From: Breviolum minutum Mf 1.05b.01
Taxonomy: Eukaryota > Sar > Dinophyceae > Suessiales > Symbiodiniaceae
Assembly: GCA_000507305.1 (NCBI GenBank)
Contig: DF239016.1
Coordinates: 124,001-188,000, forward strand
Direction of reading: 5' to 3'
DNA length: 64,000 nucleotides
The notes under the pieces were generated by a model, which was not told where the DNA came from, ran no database searches, and saw only the letters and a list, made by a program, of their open reading frames with translations. Positions 19,716 through 29,414 of the stretch are shown here, piece by piece. The first letter of the stretch is position 1. Every line of letters begins with the position of its first letter. Both the position numbers and the translations under genes were made by a program.

Positions 19716-19857
19716 TACTTGGAGGATCATCCCAGTGAGTAAGGACCATGGTTAGTAAATCCCCTAAGGATCGGGCTGTTGGACCCCTTCCAAATGGCCA
19801 GTCATGGCTTATAAACGGGTGTCACCAACTACCTACTCAGTGGGATGATCCTCTAAG
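19716..19857. mobile_element. family B element (B5)
   Basis: TACTTGGAGGATCATCCCAG to TGGGATGATCCTCTAAG. Confidence 0.85.
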
Positions 19858-20526
19858 ATCTCTACGTAAGGGGATCCTCCTGAAAAATCATCCAAGTATA
19901 TAAACCTAGGCCAAAAGTTCTCTACATGAGGGTGAGAAGTAATGGAGTCCCCCAAAATGTCCTTTATTTCAGGCCTATAGGAATTATAGTACTTTGCCTA
20001 AGCCTATTCTTCTAGTTATACGTACCGTTGAAGATTGGTGTATGTGAAGCACCACCTCTTTGATTCATGCGCAATTTTCACATTGAGGTTTCAAAACCAA
20101 AAAAAACAATTTAGTCCCCGGTTCCTGCACCTTTAATGTACCCAAATGCTCCATGGGACTCCAAAATATTTGCGGCTACATTCGGCTCCAAATTTTGATG
20201 GTAAACCCTAGGGATCCTTCCAATCACCTTCCGAGAATGGCAATGGAACCTAAATACAATGCATTTCGTTTCAGTGATTGAAAACCCCAAACTCTCATCA
20301 AGCTGAGACTATGACGGTTTGATGCGGAGATTGGTAGGCCGGTACAATATTCCAGTCCCATGGATCCCTTTAGGGTATGGGAAACCGACTCTCAAGGAGG
20401 GTTTTTCGTTGGCGCCTTAAAAAACGCACCCGAGACAAGGCCATTTTGCGCCCAGGGTCGGCGGAGCCAAGAACTTCAAGTGGTGTGTGTCGGTTGTGTG
20501 TGTGTTTTTTTTTGGGAGAGGTGCTG
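19858..20526. other. stretch without a supportable gene
   Basis: Frames at 20360-20551, 20377-20580 and minus 20370-20570 overlap and are equally protein-like, so none is called. A half D element (CCAGTCCCATGGATCCC) lies near 20352. Confidence 0.45.
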
Positions 20527-20668
20527 GCTTGGATGTCCCGTTGGAAGTTAGGATCAATGGTTAGGATCAATGGGTTATAACCCTAATATACCCCATTCAT
20601 ATGTAGGTTATAAATTAATTATAACCCATGTGCTAACCATTAAAAAAAAAATCCTGGGACATCCAAGT
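20527..20668. mobile_element. family C element (C3)
   Basis: CTTGGATGTCCCGTTGGAAG to CCTGGGACATCCAAG. Confidence 0.8.
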
Positions 20669-20867
20669 GTTAAGGCAGGAATAAGTAAACTTTCCATTTT
20701 GGAGGGGATCAAAGGACAAAATATATGCCTGGAGCTTCCAGTTTGGGTGCCAACTGGTTCCGTTACAAGGTGTCAATTCAACAAACCTTTAGGGTTTTAT
20801 TGGCACCCCCACTGGAAGGTGCTGGTGGATATATGTATGTATATACAATATCTATATAGATATCCCA

Positions 20868-20980
20868 AAGGGTCCAGATATGTCCTAAGGAAAGGGATTT
20901 CCCCTACAATCCCATTCTTTGGGGGACGGGATGTTTCGACCATCAATCCTACGAGAAATCGGGAGGGGTCTGGATTCTCA
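20868..20980. repeat. family M repeat (M3)
   Basis: GGTCCAGATATGTCCTAAGG, GACGGGATGTTTCGACCATC and GGGAGGGGTCTGGATTC. The right half closely matches the copy at 49019-49122. Confidence 0.7.
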
Positions 20981-21026
20981 GAGTATGGTCATTTTAACTT
21001 GTGTGAACATGGAAGGAAGAGTAAAT

Positions 21027-21075
21027 GAGCAATGAAAATACCCTGGTAGTTTAGGGGTATATAAAGGATCATGAA
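21027..21075. repeat. family L left-end fragment (L2)
   Basis: GAGCAATGAAAATACCCTGG followed by TTTAGGGGTATATA. Confidence 0.55.
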
Positions 21076-21442
21076 ATTACCAATCTTGGGGGAATCAAAC
21101 AATAAAACTTTATAGTAAACTTAGGGGATTTCCCTTGTGACAATGCATTGTTTCCGTTGATAATATCATGACCCCCGTGAGGTGTGCTACGGATTGGTCT
21201 AGGCAAATTATAGCGACGCTGGTCACCCCTGAGATGATTGCCTGCTTTTCCAACCATTTATGGTCAAGCCAATCTATAGATTCTTCAGGAAGTTGCACGC
21301 CATATTGTTGACATTTGGATTTGTTGGTGATCTTATTTTACATCTGTTTCTGACATGTATAGATTTCATTTTTTGTGGCGTGTATAGATTTCAATCTCCA
21401 TGTTTTGGGAAGAAGAAATACATGGGGATACATTTGGGATAT

Positions 21443-21549
21443 CTGAAACTATCAGCTCGCCCCTGAAAATAGGCAGGGCCCCAAAAAGGAAATTCCATCT
21501 TCCAATCATCAGTTTTCAGGAATAAACTCGCTGTTAATCTCAGGGAGGA
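21443..21549. mobile_element. family G element (G5)
   Basis: CTCGCCCCTGAAAATAGGC and GTTAATCTCAGGGAGG around CATCTTCCAATCATCAG. Confidence 0.6.
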
Positions 21550-21831
21550 TATGTTTTTGTTTTTCTGCGTTCCCTATCTATCCTAAACCCTCAAAGGCCT
21601 GGCGTCATTTTGAGGACCCCAAAACACCCATGGTTGAATCAAACCCTTCCATTGGGAGGGTCCAATCGCTGATCCCTTGGGGCTGTTGGAACTTCTTCCA
21701 AATCATCATGACATTTTTGCCGATCCAGTTGTGTATGTAGCCAGGTTGAGGTTGGTTATCTCATTTGAGTAGTGACCAGTTGACCCTTTGTTATTTGTTT
21801 TTTTTTGGGGGGAATGAAATCCCACCACAAA

Positions 21832-21890
21832 CGGATGTCCCGTTGGAAGTTAGTAAATCAATGATTAGTAAATGGGTTCTTTCACCTACT
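21832..21890. repeat. family C left-half fragment (C4)
   Basis: CGGATGTCCCGTTGGAAGTT followed by AGTAAATGGGTT. Confidence 0.6.
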
Positions 21891-21915
21891 TCTTAAAATG
21901 TCCCTAAAATCCCAT

Positions 21916-22005
21916 CCCATAGGATCCATATATAGTTTGTTTGCCTACATTTACCATTAAAATCAACCAAATGTAGGTATATATTCCATACATGGATCCT
22001 ATGGG
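21916..22005. mobile_element. family D element (D3)
   Basis: CCCATAGGATCCATATATAG to CATGGATCCTATGGG, flanked by CAT (21913-21915, 22006-22008). Confidence 0.9.
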
Positions 22006-22621
22006 CATTGTTAACGGCTGTTTTTGACACCCCATTTTACCTCGCTGAAAAAAACGATGCTGCTGGCAGCTGATCCCTGAGGTCTGTGGTTCCGGATCCT
22101 CCGTTGAAGGCCCAGGATTCTCATAGGCAGCACCTATATGCATGAGATCTTGCACCTAAATGTAGTTGATGTTTTTTTAATGATGAAAATGTACATCAAT
22201 AGTCCATAAATGAAGCAACATTCATAGTAATTAGGACACATGTTATGTGATGTGTGGATTCATGTGTGAGTTTTTCACAGATTCTTACAATGAGATTCAT
22301 CACCATGAGATCCAAGTCTGGCAGGAGAGTCAAATCTATTAGTTTGGATGTTTGCTTTTTTCAGGATGATTTATTGATCCTTTCTAGCATGATATAATAT
22401 CACCAGTACATCACCATTCTTACATAAGCCGTATGCATACAGCTTACACAGGTTTTCGTACTTCCATTTTAGGTACCTCAAATGTTTGGCGACCAAATAC
22501 CAAACCTCAGGACGTGATTGGATGTATAGGGTATATTGTTTATATGGATGTTTAGGCGGCTGCTAACCAGCAAACAAACTACCTAGCAAACTAGCCAATG
22601 AACTTGGAAAATTAATTGTCT

Positions 22622-22720
22622 AACTATCGAACTAACTAACTAACTAACTAACTAACTCACTAACTAACTAACTAGCTAACAAATTATCCAACTAACCAAC
22701 TAACTCCCTAAATCCCTAAC
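22622..22720. repeat. imperfect (AACT)n microsatellite
   Basis: About a dozen AACT units with interruptions, flanked by looser CTAAC repeats. Confidence 0.9.
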
Positions 22721-22825
22721 TATCCAAGTATCAAAGACTGATCCTTATATAACTTCCAAACAAAAACAAATCCTCCAAAACTACCACGACACGCCTTTCA
22801 TCTCCCTTCCGGCCAAACTCTGCAG

Positions 22826-22936
22826 GTACTTTTTGATTCCAAGTTAGCCGTGCAGGATGGGAACTCCTCCTGTCCGCATTTGATGGGAGCTTTTTGGCGA
22901 TGGGTCCAAAAAGTGGGGCCCAAAAACCGGATATAA
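22826..22936 (+). CDS. exon-like frame after an acceptor-like site
   Basis: Preceded by TCTCCCTTCCGGCCAAACTC and TGCAG, then reads VLFDSKLAVQDGNSSCPHLM and GAFWRWVQKVGPKNRI to TAA. A 69-codon minus frame overlaps and is also protein-like, so strand is unsure. Confidence 0.3.
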   Translation, partial: VLFDSKLAVQDGNSSCPHLMGAFWRWVQKVGPKNRI

Positions 22937-23057
22937 TCATTGGGTTGGCAAATGGTTTTGGGGGCTCATGCTACCCATTCTAAGGATTTCCTATTGATGA
23001 AAGGTGGGATGACTTTTCTGTTTCCAGTATAGTGAGTTGATGGACCCTGGCACATTT

Positions 23058-23175
23058 GAGCAATGAAAAAACCCTGGGTGTTTAAGGTGTATAGGGGTTG
23101 AAATCATACCCAGTTATGAGGGGATTATAAAAATGAACCGTGACATAAGGATCCTTATTAAACAACCAATATAAC
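23058..23175. mobile_element. family L element (L3), right end lost
   Basis: GAGCAATGAAAAAACCCTGG to TATTAAACAACCAATATAA. Confidence 0.65.
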
Positions 23176-23280
23176 CCATACCATCCATCCACGGTGTATT
23201 TACCTGCAATTAGCTGATTTGTATAGGATCAATGTAGGTAAGTATACTGTATACTATATAACTTAAAACATAAGGATCCC
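23176..23280. mobile_element. family D element (D4), degenerate
   Basis: CCATACCATCCATCCACGG, TGTATTTACCTGCAATTAG and AATGTAGGTAAGTATAC remain; the right arm is lost. Confidence 0.5.
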
Positions 23281-23313
23281 TATTAGACACCCAATATGAT
23301 TATGAAAAGTGCG

Positions 23314-23396
23314 GGGTTGTAACCCCAGTTGCCCATTATAAGGCCATTTATAGGGGGCCCGTTATCACTCCATTCACAACGATAGATTTGGGGCCC
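23314..23396. repeat. family K partial element (K7)
   Basis: GGTTGTAACCCCAGTTGCCC, TAAGGCCATTTATAGGGGG and a terminal GGGGCCC. Confidence 0.5.
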
Positions 23397-23467
23397 ATTA
23401 TAATGGAAAGCAAGGGACCCGGGGTTTTTTGACCGTCTCGCATTTGGTGTCAAAGTTTCTTCGTCAA

Positions 23468-23605
23468 TTTGGATCATCCCACTTCGTAAGTAGTTAGTAA
23501 GTCCCCTAAGGATCGGGTTGTGGGACCCCTTCCAAATGGCCATGAACATGGCTTATAAATAGGGGTAGCCCTAACTACCTACGATACCTGGGATGATCCT
23601 CCAAG
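23468..23605. mobile_element. family B element (B6)
   Basis: TTGGATCATCCCACTTCG to TGGGATGATCCTCCAAG; inner arms typical. Confidence 0.8.
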
Positions 23606-23723
23606 ACTTTGGCGACCCCATCTCCAGGACCAATTGGCCGATGTGGTGAGCTTGCTAGTAGTACCTGCCATTGCCACATCGCTACCCGGCGAAGGTTCAG
23701 GTACTGGTAGTAGTTGGTGGTGA
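23606..23723 (+). CDS. exon-like frame directly after B6
   Basis: Begins at the B6 right end (CCTCCAAG|ACTTTGG) and reads LQDQLADVVSLLVVPAIATS then GEGSGTGSSWW to TGA. A minus frame (23579-23761) also looks plausible. The tight abutment with B6 would fit an exon after an introner, but it is only suggestive. Confidence 0.3.
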
Positions 23724-23821
23724 CGTTTTTTAGACGCGGGGAAGTAGTGATGATAAAGCAACGAAAATTAATAGAAAAAACTTGTAAAATCCAATGTTCT
23801 ATGGAAATACGGGTTGTTTAG

Positions 23822-23939
23822 CTTGGAGTTTGTTTGAGGTGATATTTTACTTTTTACTGTGGTAAATCCATGAAAACCCATCATTTGATATTTGGGAGAA
23901 TATGTTTTACTTGTTCCAAGCATCCTATACAAATCCAAG
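23822..23939. mobile_element. family J element (J4)
   Basis: CTTGGAGTTTGTTTGAGGTG to CTATACAAATCCAAG with TTTGGGAGAATATGTTTTAC inside. Confidence 0.75.
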
Positions 23940-24377
23940 AACAATGTCAAAAGATTTGGTTTGTGTTGAAGGTCTTAAGTTTTAAGCCCTGAAAATTTGT
24001 GGCTTATATAAGATATATAAGTCATATATAAAACTATAAGCCCTAAATATGTAGGGAGATGTGGGATTGTCATGGTTTCGGATTTCTTGAAGATATGAAA
24101 CATGTTCTGTCCATATCTAAGCTCAGGTCCATTCCAATGGGAATTATCTCTATTTTACCTACAAAACTGAGTCATTGAAAGGGTAGGTGTTCATGTACCC
24201 TAAGAATCAGAAAATCTCAAAACTGTTGGTTTGGAGATCCAAAAAGATCCCTGCGTTTTTTCCAGAGTCAAACCCCCGCTCCAGTTTTGAAGGGTCTCTT
24301 CGCTGATTCTTAGAGTAGGTAAAGGTCGACCTTTTAGCGCCATTGAGTGCACCAGCTAAATGACCATTTTAACAAAT
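23940..24377. other. no gene seen; short AT-rich palindrome
   Basis: GGCTTATATAAGATATATAAG at about 24000 faces ACTATAAGCCC at about 24040, a small hairpin. Nothing else was recognised. Confidence 0.4.
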
Positions 24378-24508
24378 GAGCAGTAACAAGAACCCTTTAT
24401 ATATATAGCGGATCGTACTACCCAGTTATATGAGGATTATTTCATCAACCATTTTGAGGATTCCTTTTAAAACCACCAGTATAATTAGGTTCATTTTTTT
24501 CGTGGCTC
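24378..24508. mobile_element. family L element (L4)
   Basis: GAGCAGTAACAAGAACCC to TTTTTTTCGTGGCTC. Flanks AAAT and AACT agree in 3 of 4 positions. Confidence 0.75.
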
Positions 24509-24621
24509 AACTGGACGCATAATAAATCTGTTATGCAGTTTTTGTTTTCTTGTTTTCATCGCTCCTGGAGAGATCCAACAATTTGTTTGTTTTTTTTTCG
24601 GCAAATTGTAGGTAAATCAAC

Positions 24622-24746
24622 TACTTGGATGTCCCAGGAAGTTAGTAAATGGTTAGTAAATGGGTTATAACCTACTTATAAATGGCATGTACTAGGGTTG
24701 TAACCCACTTACTAACCATTTACTAACTTCCTGGGACATCCTAGTA
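24622..24746. mobile_element. family C element (C5), best copy
   Basis: TA then CTTGGATGTCCCAGGAAG, an almost perfect hairpin with TTCCTGGGACATCCTAG, then TA. Inner arms GTTAGTAAATGGTTAG and CTAACCATTTACTAAC are exact complements. Confidence 0.9.
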
Positions 24747-24748
24747 TA

Positions 24749-24886
24749 ATGGTAAACTTGTGGTTTGGCGCCCGGTGGTTTGGGATTCGAATCCGGGGTA
24801 CCCCTAAAGTAACAATCCTGTGTATAAGGGAAATCCCAAAGTATCCAAACCACCTGGCCCCAAACCGTCAATTTACTATTAGTTGA
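24749..24886. mobile_element. family Q palindrome (Q1)
   Basis: GTGGTTTGGGATTCGAATCC and GGGTACCCCTAAAGTAACAATC on one side, CCAAACCACCTGGCCCC on the other. Related to 39579-39699. Confidence 0.65.
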
Positions 24887-25114
24887 GAGAGTACCCAGTT
24901 ATTTACGAAAAAAACACATAATAAGCAACTATAAAGATCCTAATTTCCCATCATTGGAACAAGCAGGTAGCTGTATAGGATCCATGGCGCCAAGTAAATC
25001 CAGATCCATACCTGGAGCCAAAGGAAACCCCTTGGAGTTTGGTTGTTGGCAACATGCATGTCCCACTAAAGTTGTGCTCAATTGTTAGGGCCCTGGGAAG
25101 ATTTGGGACCCCTA

Positions 25115-25196
25115 CAAGGTGGCCCCTGAATCCAGTTACAAATGGAGTGGGATTTCACCTCCTGTTTTAATGGCTGGCCACGGTGGCCCACCTCGT
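25115..25196. mobile_element. family K short element (K5)
   Basis: TA-CAAGGTGGCCCCTG to GGTGGCCCACCTCG-TA, with most inner arms deleted. Confidence 0.55.
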
Positions 25197-25394
25197 AGAA
25201 CTTGGAAGGGTGATTTTTGCACCCTAAAAAACCCCCCAGGCATTTGAATAACAAACAATCCAACAACTCCTGTAAGAGCAAAACGGTTGGAAGAAGGAGG
25301 TGGGTATTGGAATGGACTATGATTCAAAAGATTGGGAACACCAAAAGATCCTTAAAGTCCTAAATCCATTTCCAAGAACTGCTTCATTCACTTA

Positions 25395-25502
25395 CCCATG
25401 ACGGATCCATGGCACGAACGGTATATTTATCTCCATGAATGGTTGACTTTGTATGGGATGAATGTAGGTAAATATACCAGTCTACCATGGATCTGTCATG
25501 GG
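25395..25502. mobile_element. family D element (D5) with covarying arms
   Basis: CCCATGACGGATCCATGG at the left and CCATGGATCTGTCATGGG at the right. The extra GAC/GTC is present in both arms. The 25530-25640 stretch after it is open on both strands and is not called. Confidence 0.8.
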
Positions 25503-25647
25503 AACTGCTTGTTTTTCCCTTTCTGAGGTTTCACATTTGTACATCGTTGCGAGTTCCAAGCTATCCCATCGGACCTTTGCTGTCACTGTGGCAACGCTTT
25601 CTCGTGCGCACCGTGATTTCTTCCACCAGATCGTCATGGGAATCGAA

Positions 25648-25741
25648 CCCATACCATCCATGTATGGTTTATTTACCTTCATTTACCATAGAAAACAACG
25701 GTTCATGTAGGTAAATATACCAGTCCCATGGATTCTACGGG
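25648..25741. mobile_element. family D element (D6)
   Basis: CCCATACCATCCATGTATGG to CCCATGGATTCTACGGG. Confidence 0.8.
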
Positions 25742-25850
25742 TAAGGGTACAGTTGCCCCGATAGGAGCTCGAACAACTCCTCCCCGACAGTTTTTTTCGA
25801 AAGGGGGTTTCCCCCATACCTCAAAACGCCGTGTTGAAAATAAAACTTCC
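25742..25850. repeat. family R repeat (R1)
   Basis: GATAGGAGCTCGAACAACTCC then CGAAAGGGGGTTTCCCCC. The same blocks occur in inverted order at 35621-35740. Confidence 0.5.
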
Positions 25851-25888
25851 CTGAATAAGATGATAGAAAACACCAACCTTTCCCTTCC

Positions 25889-25954
25889 CCTAAGGATCCA
25901 GGTATGTCCTAAATCAATCCTACTCGATTGGGAGTGGTCTGGTTTCTTAGGCTT
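25889..25954. repeat. family M short form (M6)
   Basis: CCCCTAAGGATCCAGGTATGTCC to GGGAGTGGTCTGGTTTCTTAGG. Confidence 0.5.
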
Positions 25955-25982
25955 CTTCTGTTTTTTTTGTAAAACCACTTCA

Positions 25983-26090
25983 TTCAATGGAGTTGCCTGG
26001 TTATATATCACTTACTTATATACCACTTATATACTGCCAAAATTGGGTGAGTATATATAACCTACCACCTATTCAGGGAAGCAGTAAACT
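25983..26090. repeat. family W repeat (W3)
   Basis: TATATACCACTTATATACTGCC and CCTACCACCTATTCAGGGAAGC; related blocks at 35478-35620, 58858-58945 and 59770-59905. Confidence 0.45.
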
Positions 26091-26258
26091 CCAAGGACTT
26101 CATCCCCAAAAAACATTCCAACACCGTCGGACCGCTTGGCAGGTACTACTGCTAGCACGACTCCTGCGCTCGGCTCAGTGAAAAACGATGGGAACCGGGA
26201 CCGTTTCCATACCAGGACCGAAATCCCTCAAGGTGCAATGGTTCTATAGGGCTATATC

Positions 26259-26354
26259 CGATGGGATCCATTGCAGATTGGTATAGTATATTCACCTACA
26301 TGGCTGGTTGATTTGTTTAGGGTCAATGGAGGTAAATATACCATGTCTCATGGC
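26259..26354. mobile_element. family D element (D7), diverged
   Basis: CCGATGGGATCCATTGCAG and GGAGGTAAATATACCATGTC; the right end is ragged. Confidence 0.6.
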
Positions 26355-26487
26355 TTATTATACTGTTTGATTAATAGGGATCCTTATAATGGTTTATTAT
26401 AGTCCCCATATGACTAGGTAGTTTTCCATCCCCGTATATACAGAAAATAGCCGGGGGCCTTTTTTCATTACCCTTTTGTGGGAACTT
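26355..26487. repeat. family L right part (L5)
   Basis: From TAATGGTTTATTATAGTCCC through GACTAGGTAGTTTTCCATCC to TTTGTGGGAAC it closely matches 51907-52009, a much higher similarity than other L copies show. Confidence 0.7.
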
Positions 26488-26616
26488 GACACCCTCTCGC
26501 TGGCATACCCAAAAAGGGCTGTTGGGCCAATGATGGTTCATCAAAGTCCGACTTTGCCTTTGAGTCAATACTGATGTTAGCTTGATTGTTTCTTTTTCAC
26601 CTTTTACACACCTTTA

Positions 26617-26757
26617 TCCATATACCATCCATGGGACTGGCATAGAATTACCTACATTTACCATACAAAAATGAAAAGAACATCAACTAAATGTACCATA
26701 ACAATCAAGCATTCATGTAGGTAGATTTACCGTTCGTCCCCATGGATGCGTCATGGT
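26617..26757. mobile_element. family D element (D8), enlarged
   Basis: About 140 bp. The central ACATTTACCATA block occurs with an additional AAATGTACCATAACAATCAA segment, so the loop is partly duplicated. Confidence 0.65.
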
Positions 26758-26885
26758 GTAAACCCACCGACTTTTCAGGTCAGGTTTGCTCACCGAAGAA
26801 ATCTTTCGTCGTCGGGTGGATGTATTGAACAAGGCCGGGAAATTTTTGCGAAGCTGCTTTTCGGGTATCTGGCTGGAAGTGAGCG

Positions 26886-27018
26886 CAAGGATCGTTGATG
26901 TAAGTTGGTTATAAATCACCTATTTAGGGAACATATCCACAACCTGCTTATATAAGGGTTATAATCCATTGATCCTAAGCACCAGCAGGACATCCATCCT
27001 AAGCACCATGGACATCCC
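26886..27018. mobile_element. family C element (C10), CCATGG subtype
   Basis: Left arm reduced; TTGGTTATAAATCACC, GGGTTATAATCCATTGATCC and a doubled terminal CATCCTAAGCACC / CCATGGACATCCCAG. Confidence 0.55.
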
Positions 27019-27142
27019 AGATGCCCAGTGAGGATGTGACTTGAGTGACGCAACTGGAGATCTTAAAAACTGCGGGATTCCCAGGGTTTCAACTGAGACC
27101 AGGAAAATCCTACGAAAGATCGGGATTCTTAGGGTTCTTCTC

Positions 27143-27296
27143 TACTTGGAGGATCATCCCAATTAGTAAGTGGTTAGGATCACCCCCATTTGCAAGCCAT
27201 GAAACGCCCATTTGGAAGGGGAATAACCCTACTTAGGGGACTTACTAACCATGCTTACTTACCACTTACTTGCTAAATGGGATGATCCTCCAAGTA
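27143..27296. mobile_element. family B element (B7), best copy
   Basis: TA-CTTGGAGGATCATCCCA to TGGGATGATCCTCCAAG-TA. Left half GTAAGTGGTTAGGATC and right half CATGCTTACTTACCACTTAC complete a long hairpin. Confidence 0.9.
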
Positions 27297-27397
27297 GGTG
27301 GTGGCAACTCAAATATGTTTTATTTTCATCCGGAAACTTGGCGAAATGATCCAATTTGACGATCCCTGTTTTCAGATGAGTTGAAACCACCAAGCAG
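27295..27397. mobile_element. family A element (A4), fused to B7
   Basis: TAGGTGGTGGCAACTCAAAT to GTTGAAACCACCAAGCAG. Its TAG overlaps the terminal TA of B7, so one inserted exactly at the end of the other. Confidence 0.75.
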
Positions 27398-27414
27398 ATG
27401 AGTTTTGGGTGTTA

Positions 27415-27565
27415 TAAAAGTATAGGGAACTGGAAGATGAGGGTATAGGCTATCTATGTTACTAAGTTTCTAATACTCATGACCCGATCCAAATGGTACA
27501 TTTACTTACCTTTACCATAAAGATCTCAGCCATTCATGGATGGGTAATCTTGCCAATCAATCCTA
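27415..27565. repeat. family S and D fragments
   Basis: AGGGAACTGGAAGATGAGGG (S right arm) near 27421, then a degraded D element with CATTTACTTACCTTTACC and CATTCATGGATGGG. Confidence 0.45.
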
Positions 27566-27950
27566 TGGGAGTCCGTCATGCCGATTTGTTTCGAAGTTTA
27601 CCCTACAGGGCCACCTCCTGAGGTTCGCTATGCTATTTGGACCCCAAAACATACTGATCAAACACCGACCAGCTCAAGAGGTATTTGGATGTGTTACTCC
27701 TCATCTTCCGTTCCTTTTATATATATTTAGAACCAACCTCCCAGCTGCCAATATATCAGGTACTAGGTAACTAGTCTCCTTGTTCCAAATATTTAGGGAA
27801 CAAAAAAAACAGGGTAAGTTAGGGATTCTTCTTCCTGACAAAAGCCGGTCCGACCTTCCTCGGGTCATAGGGACAGAAAACTCACCCAATATAAAGTGGG
27901 TATATATCCCATAGATCGGTTTAATATATCCATTAAAAATCCTAATATAT

Positions 27951-28051
27951 GGGTGTTTTCAAAAATAGTGGTACCCCCAAATCATCCATTTAAATAGGGT
28001 TTTCCATTATAAACCATTCATTTTGGAGTACCCCTATTGTTGGAAACACCC
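27951..28051. mobile_element. family E element (E3)
   Basis: GGGTGTTTTCAAAAATAGTGG to GTTGGAAACACCC, flanked by ATAT (27947-27950, 28052-28055). Bases 27566-27946 hold only unmotivated frames. Confidence 0.9.
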
Positions 28052-28151
28052 ATATCCTAATATATAAAAGTGGTGATATACCCACTATAAAGGCCCCCAT
28101 TTTTCAAGGGGTTTTTCCCACCAGCCATTTTTTTCCTATGCAAAAAGCCAG

Positions 28152-28208
28152 GCCGAAGCCTTGGAACTTCAATTGCTACCCATCGATGGCGCACAAAATC
28201 GAAGCAGG
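28152..28208 (+). CDS. exon-like segment
   Basis: AAAAAGCCAG|GCCGAAGCC begins a frame reading AEALELQLLPIDGAQNRSR up to AGCAG|GTGGCTG, so both ends look splice-competent. Short, no family recognised. Confidence 0.33.
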
Positions 28209-28228
28209 TGGCTGTGACAAATCGACAT

Positions 28229-28433
28229 GGGTGTTTGCAAAAATTAGGGATACCCCAAAATGGATGCCTGGAACGCCAATTGTTCTATTTTCTTAGGCAA
28301 CTTTACCCCTAAAACCAGCAACTGGGCTGCCTTAAAAATAGGGCACTTGGCTTTCCAGGTGGTTTATAAATGGAAAATCCTATTGAAATGGATTTTTTTT
28401 GGGGGGAAAACCCCCTATTTTGCGGAAACACCC
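28229..28433. mobile_element. family E element (E4) interrupted by H2
   Basis: GGGTGTTTGCAAAAATTAGGG at the left and TTTTGCGGAAACACCC at the right, flanked by ACAT (28225-28228, 28434-28437). H2 splits it after CCAAAATGGATG; the E sequence resumes with GGTTTATAAATGG. Confidence 0.85.
28267..28359. mobile_element. family H element (H2), nested in E4
   Basis: Inverted orientation: CCTGGAACGCC first, GGCTTTCCAGG last. Flanked by TG on both sides. Confidence 0.9.
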
Positions 28434-28645
28434 ACATAAAGTCGTGCGGATGAGAAGATCTAAAGAAATGTGGACCTCAACTACTCGGCGTTTACTACCT
28501 GTAAATAGAACAAAAAAGCAGGTTAACCTTCACTATAAACTTTTGCGGAATGGATATCTAGATGGTGGTTTTAAATCCATTTTTTGCTCAAGTCGCAGAA
28601 AGTTAACGGTTTTGTGGACTTTTTTGGGGCTGGAAAAGCTTTCAG

Positions 28646-28828
28646 GTCCGCCCAGAGTTGGAAACAATGAAAGCCGTTGTAAAGCACAGAATTATCGGGT
28701 GTGCGCATGGTCGCAGGTATGATCATCTCCCAGGATATCGTAAGATGGGTGCAGACGCACAACGGGAGCACGCAGAATGTTCGAAACCAGTGATCACAGG
28801 CCGGCAGATGAGGACCCACGCGCCCTGA
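28646..28828 (+). CDS. coding-like frame, 60 codons, no start codon
   Basis: Follows AAAAGCTTTCAG, a possible acceptor, and reads VRPELETMKAVVKHRIIGCA, then HGRRYDHLPGYRKMGADAQ, then CSKPVITGRQMRTHAP to TGA at 28826-28828. The basic, well mixed composition looks genuinely coding. A donor-like GCAG|GTATGA occurs inside at 28715. From 28777 a second phase stays open to 28983 (EVADAHTRTWVPF), perhaps continuing after a frameshift. No family is recognised. Confidence 0.42.
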   Translation, partial: VRPELETMKAVVKHRIIGCAHGRRYDHLPGYRKMGADAQREHAECSKPVITGRQMRTHAP

Positions 28829-29009
28829 ACCCACTGGAAGTAGCAGATGCACATACCAGGACTTGGGTTCCATTCAGTACACTACCCAGACACTGCCACT
28901 ATTCTGGAAGACTCCCAGACACGAGTAGGCAGCATTCCAGTGCAAGGAGGAAAGTTAACTGTGTCATAAAGGACAGACGGTAGTTGCTACCACAACGATA
29001 CCAGGCATT

Positions 29010-29414
29010 TTGCGGTTGCTGGTGCAGCCGTTGTTGTATATGATGAAAAGAATCAAGATATACCAATCTACACTCAACGATGCCTCCTACCTACACAAGA
29101 TCACACCAGTTTCGGGGCAGATGTTTTTTGCAACATATATGGCAGTTCGAATTTGTAGTCAACCAATAACTTCTACTGATTTCAAGGGAATCCTAACTAC
29201 CCCCCCCAAAACTACCCCCACCAACAATAAGGGTTTAACAAGGGGTTATTCACCATCAATTTTCCTTAATAAGGCCTTACTAACCCCTTATTCCTCGGGG
29301 GGGGTAGTTTTGGGCGGGGTAGTTAGGATTCCCTTGATGATTGCCAAGCAGTTGTTGATGAATGCGCAATATCATCCAGTCATTCAAGTCAGGACACAAG
29401 CCAATCCCAGTTGA
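29010..29414 (+). CDS. open frame interrupted in-frame by palindrome P1
   Basis: A 134-codon frame with a non-ATG start. The part before P1 (YQSTLNDASYLHKITPVSGQ) and after it (AKQLLMNAQYHPVIQVRTQ) could be one peptide. The middle third is encoded by the P1 hairpin, so the full-length frame is partly accidental. P1 plus one 5-bp duplication adds 161 bp, which is not a multiple of three. Confidence 0.25.
   Translation: MRLLVQPLLYMMKRIKIYQSTLNDASYLHKITPVSGQMFFATYMAVRICSQPITSTDFKGILTTPPKTTPTNNKGLTRGYSPSIFLNKALLTPYSSGGVVLGGVVRIPLMIAKQLLMNAQYHPVIQVRTQANPS
29182..29337. mobile_element. family P hairpin element (P1)
   Basis: TCAAGGGAATCCTAACTACCC pairs with GGGGTAGTTAGGATTCCCTTGA over long arms (ACTACCCCCACC and AAGGGTTT/AACCCCTTA further in). 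Flanked by TGATT on both sides (29177-29181, 29338-29342). Confidence 0.85.

Noticed and set aside
24780-24800. tRNA T-arm-like GGATTCGAATCCGGGG
   Set aside because: No acceptor stem, anticodon arm or A box around it; it is part of the Q1 palindrome.
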